Assembly: GCA_029204225.1 (NCBI GenBank)
Contig: CM055109.1
Location: 7,251,768-7,315,767, forward strand
From: Diphasiastrum complanatum
Lineage: Eukaryota > Streptophyta > Lycopodiopsida > Lycopodiales > Lycopodiaceae
Length of the DNA: 64,000 bases
Direction: 5' to 3'
Shown here: in pieces, positions 58,973-64,000 of the stretch
Layout of the letters: each line of letters begins with the position of its first letter
Position numbering within the stretch: position 1 is the first letter of the stretch
Notes under the pieces: generated by a model
The model's input: the letters and a program-made list of their open reading frames with translations, nothing else
The model's database searches: none
What the model was told of the DNA's origin: nothing
Translations under genes and position numbers: made by a program

Positions 58973-59795
58973 CTTTTTATGAACATGGGTTCAATCAAAC
59001 ACACAATATAATGGTGAGGTAATCGATGTTCCAGCGATTGAGTTCATGCATACACAAAAGTATCAATCCACTCACATATGTAAAGGGTTGCATAGTGCAA
59101 CACTAGGTTGTCTGCGCATTTCTAGCGAGTAGTTTCCTCACATACTTGCCATACAAAGTGCACCAAACAACCCACCTAAAGTGTATGGGCTTGCATGCAG
59201 CTATAGCGCGCTGCCAGCATGCTACAAGCGTGTGATTTTAGTGTTCATTATCATATATATTATGTGAAATGATGGAAGCCTCCATACAACAATGTTATGA
59301 GGGCTTACCATCGCAATTTTCAGCATAGCTCTACCTCTGATCAAAGTGGCAAATATGCATACAATGTATGGTTTTCTCAGAGTGCTGGATCACGATCCAT
59401 CGCCCTCCTTCTTCCATAGTTTATTCACTCATCAAAGCAATTAAATGCAAGTGTTGCTTATGTTATCAAAAATGAGAAGCATTAGATATAAAGGCATACC
59501 AGTCCATGTGCTTGTGACAATCCGAGAGCCGTAGATGGGTGCCACCGAGAGTGAGCCAGCATAAGGAAGAAGGAGAAGAGGAGGAGAAGAAAGGATAAGT
59601 ACAATGAGTGTTTTGGTAGTGATGTCTCTCTTATATAGACTTTTGATAAAGTGCAAATTGGAGGGAAAGCATACATTTGAATTCTGAACATTGCCTCGAA
59701 AAAAACCATATACATCATACGATACTGAATAAACCCGTTTATCATGGTGTCCAACATATTGACATGGTAAAGTTGCATACCTTCGAGTATCGTGC

Positions 59796-59797
<2 letters not shown>
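58973..59797 (+). repeat. R2 repeat, copy 2
   Basis: Close match to 52854-53671, ending in a shorter GA tract. Confidence 0.85.

Positions 59798-59832
<35 letters not shown>
59798..59832. repeat. (GA)17 microsatellite
   Basis: 35 bases at the end of R2, where copy 1 has 124. Confidence 0.97.
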
Positions 59833-59835
<3 letters not shown>

Positions 59836-60726
59836 CTGTTTTTGTGAGATTTTGCTCCATCGTTGAGAGTATATGTACCTTTGAGCCTTCAGCGTTTTGT
59901 CGTACACAGTACATGAATTGAGTAGAATGAACTCTTTGATCCTTTGTTCAGTTCTTACTACCGTATAAGATTCAATTGCTAAGGAACTAAAACATTGCTC
60001 ATTGTTTAAGAATGAATGTTAACGCTTTGTTGATAATGCAATTTCTTACAGTATATATATTTAGTGGTGAGATATCAGATGGATAAACCTTCTATAATTA
60101 AAGTCTAAGTCAGTTTGTCGGTCATATAGAATGAGATAAAGCACCGAGTCTTTAAATCAGGAATACGACGCAGTACCTGTTTGGAAGTGAGAATTGACGT
60201 TTGTCGTTGATCTCCATCTAGAACGTTGACGTTGTCGCTCACCGATGACTATGATTGTTGGTTTGAGCAATGCTTAGATGGTTCATGGATCTGAATGTGG
60301 AATTGAGTGTTCAGTCCTTTGTTTAAGTCCTGGTTGATTAACTTTGATAGGGATGTTTTTGGTTGTCGACGAAATCGAACTGTTAGACTGCGGTTATGTC
60401 TGTGGAGTCTGATAGTCTCACTAAGAGTTCTGTTGAGACTCTGTTCGATGTTTATGTTTGTTATCTTCTCTCGACATTAAGGTAGTACTGGCTGCCTGTT
60501 GAACAAATATCTATCAATAACCATGATTGAACTATTCATAACCATCCAAAGCGCGCTAATCTTCCATATTCATCCATTTACCATCTCTGTGCGAACGATA
60601 ATCTTTTATACTGCATTAAATCTATGTAATTAAGGACAACTCAACCATGACACGTTACAATAATACAAGGTAATTTTTTTTGCATAAGTTTGAATTTTGA
60701 TCCTTGAATTCGCTACAATCTTTCTA
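59833..60726. other. No gene recognised
   Basis: Mostly unique-looking AT-moderate sequence; no motif seen. Confidence 0.45.
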
Positions 60727-61390
60727 GACAACTTTACTCTACACACAAATAAAATGTTGAAGATGCCACTATCAAAAAGTTCAAAGCTCAACTAGTATCA
60801 AAAGGATATTCTCAAGTCAAGAGAATAGATTATGATGAGATATTATGTCCTTTTAAAAAGGTGACTTCTATCAGTGCTTTGATGGCTGTGCCTTTGAGCT
60901 TGTGGAGTAGATGGACGTGATAACAACTATTCTTCATGGATATCTTGAAGAACAAATTTATATGTTGCACAATTAGAAAGTTTTGGAGGTAAGGTTAAAG
61001 AAAATTTAGTGTGCAGATTAAAGAAGTAAATATATGAACTTAATTACCAAGAATGTGGTATCAAAAATTTGATTCACAAATATTGGGACAAAGCTTTAAA
61101 CATGGTGAGGCCGATCACTATGTCTATTTGAAGTAGACTGATGATCACTTTATTGTTTTGTTACTATATGTTGATGACATTCTTTTGATAGGTAATATCA
61201 AGAAAATGATCCAAGAAGTAAAGTCCCAACTGGCATTCCATTTTGAGATGAAGGATCTTGGAGAAGCACACTTTTGTATGGAGATTGAGATTAAAAGATA
61301 TCGTCAAAATATGATATTGAGACGTTGTTACAAATATTTAGATTGCAAACTTGTCAATCTTCCTATTCCTATGGTGCTCATAAATATGTA
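60727..61390 (+). pseudogene. Copia RT relic (family D, copy 2)
   Basis: Sister of 51568-52190. It keeps the YVDD site (LLLYVDDILLIGNIKKM), the ILHGYLEEQIY segment missing from copy 1, and KDLGEAHFCMEIEIKRY. Stops occur at shared and at private positions. Confidence 0.87.
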
Positions 61391-61878
61391 GATGTTGGGT
61401 ATTTTTGGTACACCATGTATACAACACAAAATAGATAAAAAAATAATTGTGAGGTCTCTAGCACCCTACGTGTGTAAGTCCAACCTGATGAGCACATCAA
61501 TATTTCATTTGATGGTTAGAAATGAAAGTGATTTTAAGGCCATTGTAAGAATTAAATCCATTAGAGGCCTAAGTCAAGTTAGATGAATAAAGAGTGTTTC
61601 CCACCTATTTTGAAATTCAAACGTGTAGGGAGGTAGAGATGGCCAATAGCCAATAGGGCCAAATGCCTCACTCTCTATTATAAATAGTGGCAAAATGTAT
61701 TGGATGTCTTTGCTTTCGCTTCTCCTCTCTCTTATGTTTATTGGGTTTTCATCCTTGTTGGATTTTGTATTTTTTGGATTTGCTTTTTGTTGCTATTGAG
61801 AGAAAAGATTGAAAAAGGAAAAATGAGCTTTGATGTTGTGGATGATTTAGGTTTAATGGTTGTAGGTGAATAGGGTTT
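61391..61878 (+). repeat. Downstream part of family-D repeat, copy 2
   Basis: Matches 52191-52749. It runs into an intact family-B LTR start at 61879. Confidence 0.7.
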
Positions 61879-62280
61879 TGTAACGTCCATGTCATACATG
61901 AAGGATTCATAATGACCCTTCACCTAGATATCTGGTACTCTAGTGTACAAGTCTATTAGTTATGCGACGTCATTTTGAACTAGGCTAGTAATGTAATTAA
62001 TAACCTCATGAGGGCCCCCATATGCTCTAATTGGACCTATGGAGATAGTGCATGGTGATTGATAGCTTTTTGTGCAATTATAGGAGATCAAGTTGCTTTT
62101 GCATGGTCTTAGAGTATCCTAGAGGAAATATTCTTCTGCTTTTGGGGTCTATATCCTTGGTAGGAACTTGCCCATCTCCTGATTCGGTTTTATTTTTTCA
62201 AGAGCTAGGATCCTCTCCTCTCTTGCCCTCAGTCACCATGGCTCGGGGGTGAAGCAGTTAGGGATTTGACTTTCTCTATC
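61879..62280 (+). repeat. Family-B LTR, copy 3
   Basis: TGTAACGTCCATGTC... aligns with 21071-21560 along most of its length (GTAATTAATAACC, ATGAGGGCCC, ACTTGCCCATC, CACCATGGCTCGGGGG). The end is estimated. Confidence 0.78.
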
Positions 62281-62445
62281 CTCTTAGTTGGATGCTGAGA
62301 TGCAATCTTTGTTTTGTTGTTTTTTTTAACAATTTGAATGTTGTGTGTAAAGCAAAGATGTTGTGATAATTTAATCATCTTGTTTCGATACTACTATTCT
62401 TATTGAAAGTCCTTGTGTGCCTTTTGTCATATACCAAAACATTCG

Positions 62446-62830
62446 TGCTTTTAGCTGTGATGCTATTGTGATGGTTTGCAGCTTTTAGCTGAAGTGTCAC
62501 TCCTAGGTGAGGGTGAGCATTCCACTGATTTTTAGCTTTGTAACGTTAGCAGTAAGCTATTGTGACCATTTGCTAAAAGCTAAAATGTCACTCTTAGGTC
62601 ATTAGAATGAGTTTATTTTTAATTTGTTTTTTGTAAACTATCTAAGAACTTGAAAGTCTTGGCAAAGCTTTTCATGATTTATCTATCACCTTGTTTTTAT
62701 CGTTAAATTGTAATCTTTGTTCTTAGCTTTGTCGCGATAGTGGTAAAGCTATTGTGGTGAGTTGCTAAAAGTTAAGGCGTTACCCTTAGGTGAGTTTGAG
62801 CATTAGAATGGGTTATTTATTCATTTTTTA
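62446..62830. repeat. Degenerate repeat around TTAGC...GCTAA phrases
   Basis: Three diverged copies of a unit of about 70-85 bases (AGCTATTGTGnnnnnTTGC...TTAGCT...GTCACTCnTAGGT), near 62470, 62550 and 62740. Confidence 0.65.
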
Positions 62831-63021
62831 ATTCTTTTGAAATGCAATTATGTTTTTGTTTTTTATTTTTATTTTCAACTATTTCAATGTCGTACCCAAG
62901 CAAAGCTTTTGTAGATGTATGGATCACAATGTTTTATTTTTCAACCACTTGAATCCATGAAGTTGGCAAAGCTTCCCCTCCTTAATTGCAATTTGTCGTA
63001 GATTACATGAAGTTGACTCAC

Positions 63022-63024
<3 letters not shown>

Positions 63025-63091
<67 letters not shown>
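63025..63091. repeat. (CT)n microsatellite
   Basis: 67 bases of uninterrupted CT. Confidence 0.97.
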
Positions 63092-63095
<4 letters not shown>

Positions 63096-63359
63096 ATGCG
63101 CTCTTCTTATCTCTTCCCATTTTATACCTTCTCTCTTTCTGGAAACTTCTCTTTCTAGGAATTTCTAAAGCCACATGTTCCTCTCTATAGAAATTTCTAG
63201 ATGTGCATGTCATTTTTAGCCCATTTTTAGTGCACTTCAAATGCCCTTCGAATACATTTTAGGGCAAACTTGGACCAATGAAAATATAGACAAAAACCCT
63301 TTTTGTCTATCATTGCCCACATTCATTCATTCTATATATATATATATATATATCTCCAA

Positions 63360-63570
63360 CCCCCCCCCCCCCTGCTGGGGCTTTAGAGCACGGGCCATGT
63401 GTGGGAGGGGTTTGGCCCCGGTGCCCCCCAACGCGTGACGCGTGGCCCGTGCTCGGATGCCCGCTAAAATCGGTGCGCGAGAATTTTTGGCAGGCGGGCC
63501 CCCATGGCGCTGGGCAGCCAGGGATGGCGCAGGACAAGGGTGGCGCCGAGCACCCAGGCTCACAAGGAAC
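63360..63570. other. GC-rich island upstream of third C2 gene
   Basis: Strong GC enrichment against an AT-rich background, a run of C at 63361-63372, ACGCGTGACGCGTGG, and a 12-base perfect inverted repeat (63386-63397 and 63443-63454). Short frames on both strands here have no family match. Confidence 0.7.
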
Positions 63571-63583
63571 TGGGTGGGTTTTT

Positions 63584-63591
63584 CTATATAT
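63584..63591 (+). promoter_or_regulatory. TATA-like box of third C2 gene
   Basis: CTATATAT about 180 bases before the ATG, at the edge of the GC-rich island. Position is similar to the boxes of the other two C2 genes. Confidence 0.5.
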
Positions 63592-63771
63592 CCGCTCCCA
63601 GTTCCCTTGCAAGATTGCTTATCCTAAGGAAAGTTTTGTACCAATTAGAGATATTGCTTCTCACAATAATTCTGCATTGTGTCAATACAACTATTTTGTC
63701 TCCGATTTGAGAGCTATAATTGTTCTCTTTGAATACATATCACGACCTTTGGCAGAGTTAGTTTCAACGCT

Positions 63772-64000
63772 ATGGCAGAATTCAGGCCGCTGGAGCTGAG
63801 GGTTATCTCAGCACAGGATCTGAAAGATGTTAAGCTTATAGGAAAGATGAAAACTTATGTGGTTGCTTATGTCAATCCTCTCAGAAAATTCTCAACCCAC
63901 CTTGACAAAGGGGGCGGAAAGAATCCCGTTTGGGACGAAAAGCTGGTCATTCCAGTGGAAGAACAGCTTTTTACACAACAGGCAGTGCTTAGCCTCGAGA
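63772..64000 (+). CDS. C2-domain protein, SRC2-like (paralogue 3), 5' part
   Basis: ATG at 63772; the frame stays open to the window edge (76 codons). It begins MAEFRPLELRVISAQDLKDV, the first strand of a plant C2 domain, then KMKTYVVAYVNPLRKF (matching RTYAVAWVEP in the other two), GGGKNPVWDEKLVIPVE and TQQAVLSLE. It is a more typical SRC2-type start than the other copies, without their basic N-terminal extension. A probable membrane-associated signalling protein. The rest lies outside the window. Confidence 0.85.
   Translation, partial: MAEFRPLELRVISAQDLKDVKLIGKMKTYVVAYVNPLRKFSTHLDKGGGKNPVWDEKLVIPVEEQLFTQQAVLSLE

Noticed and set aside
63310-63799. Overlapping ORFs on both strands of the GC-rich island
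   Set aside because: GC-rich sequence has few stops; compositions are Pro/Gly/Arg-biased, frames conflict, and one overlaps the real C2 start.

Overview
The window is nuclear DNA from a land plant, probably a vascular plant with a large, repeat-rich genome. The evidence is a gene for the chloroplast thioredoxin-like protein CDSP32, three genes of the small plant C2-domain (SRC2-like) type, and plant Ty1/copia and Ty3/gypsy elements with initiator-Met-tRNA primer sites. Gene density is about four genes in 64 kb. Most transposons are old, broken and nested. That suits a fern, lycophyte, gymnosperm or other large-genome plant, but the sequence does not settle which.

Layout. 1-5.7 kb is a minus-strand Ty3/gypsy chromovirus with PBS, gag, protease, RT/RNase H, integrase and a chromodomain relic, cut by the left edge. 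5.7-7.4 kb is an internally deleted, decayed LTR element (here 'family B'). 7.4-12 kb holds copia pieces on both strands and a SWIM-like zinc-finger ORF. 13.1-14.3 kb is the intact CDSP32 gene. 15.1-21.6 kb has a second, decayed chromovirus end and a longer family-B copy ending in two successive chromodomain relics. 21.9-24.2 kb has a gypsy RT fragment and the relic of a DNA-transposase-like gene with a probable intron. 26.4-28.1 kb and 38.3-40.5 kb are the two arms of an inverted segmental duplication. Each arm carries an intact C2-domain gene with a conserved TATA-like box. Between the arms lie copia and gypsy relics on both strands, GA microsatellites and unexplained repeats. 41.2-47.0 kb is the best-preserved transposon, a copia element with an almost complete pol but several breaks and a truncated 3' LTR. 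47-51.4 kb is a second related copia element. 51.6-62.3 kb is a mosaic of duplicated copia RT, family-B LTR and GA-ended repeats. It surrounds a Penelope-like retroelement on the minus strand (53.9-57.2 kb). The window ends with a GC-rich island and the 5' part of a third C2-domain gene (63,772 to the edge).

The likely active genes are CDSP32 (plastid redox and stress protection) and the C2-domain genes (membrane or lipid-associated small proteins). Everything else looks like mobile DNA or its debris. The observations most worth following are the Penelope-like element, whose upstream coding region I cannot identify; the inverted C2-gene duplication; the unclassified transposase relic; and several exact or near-exact inverted repeats without an obvious owner.
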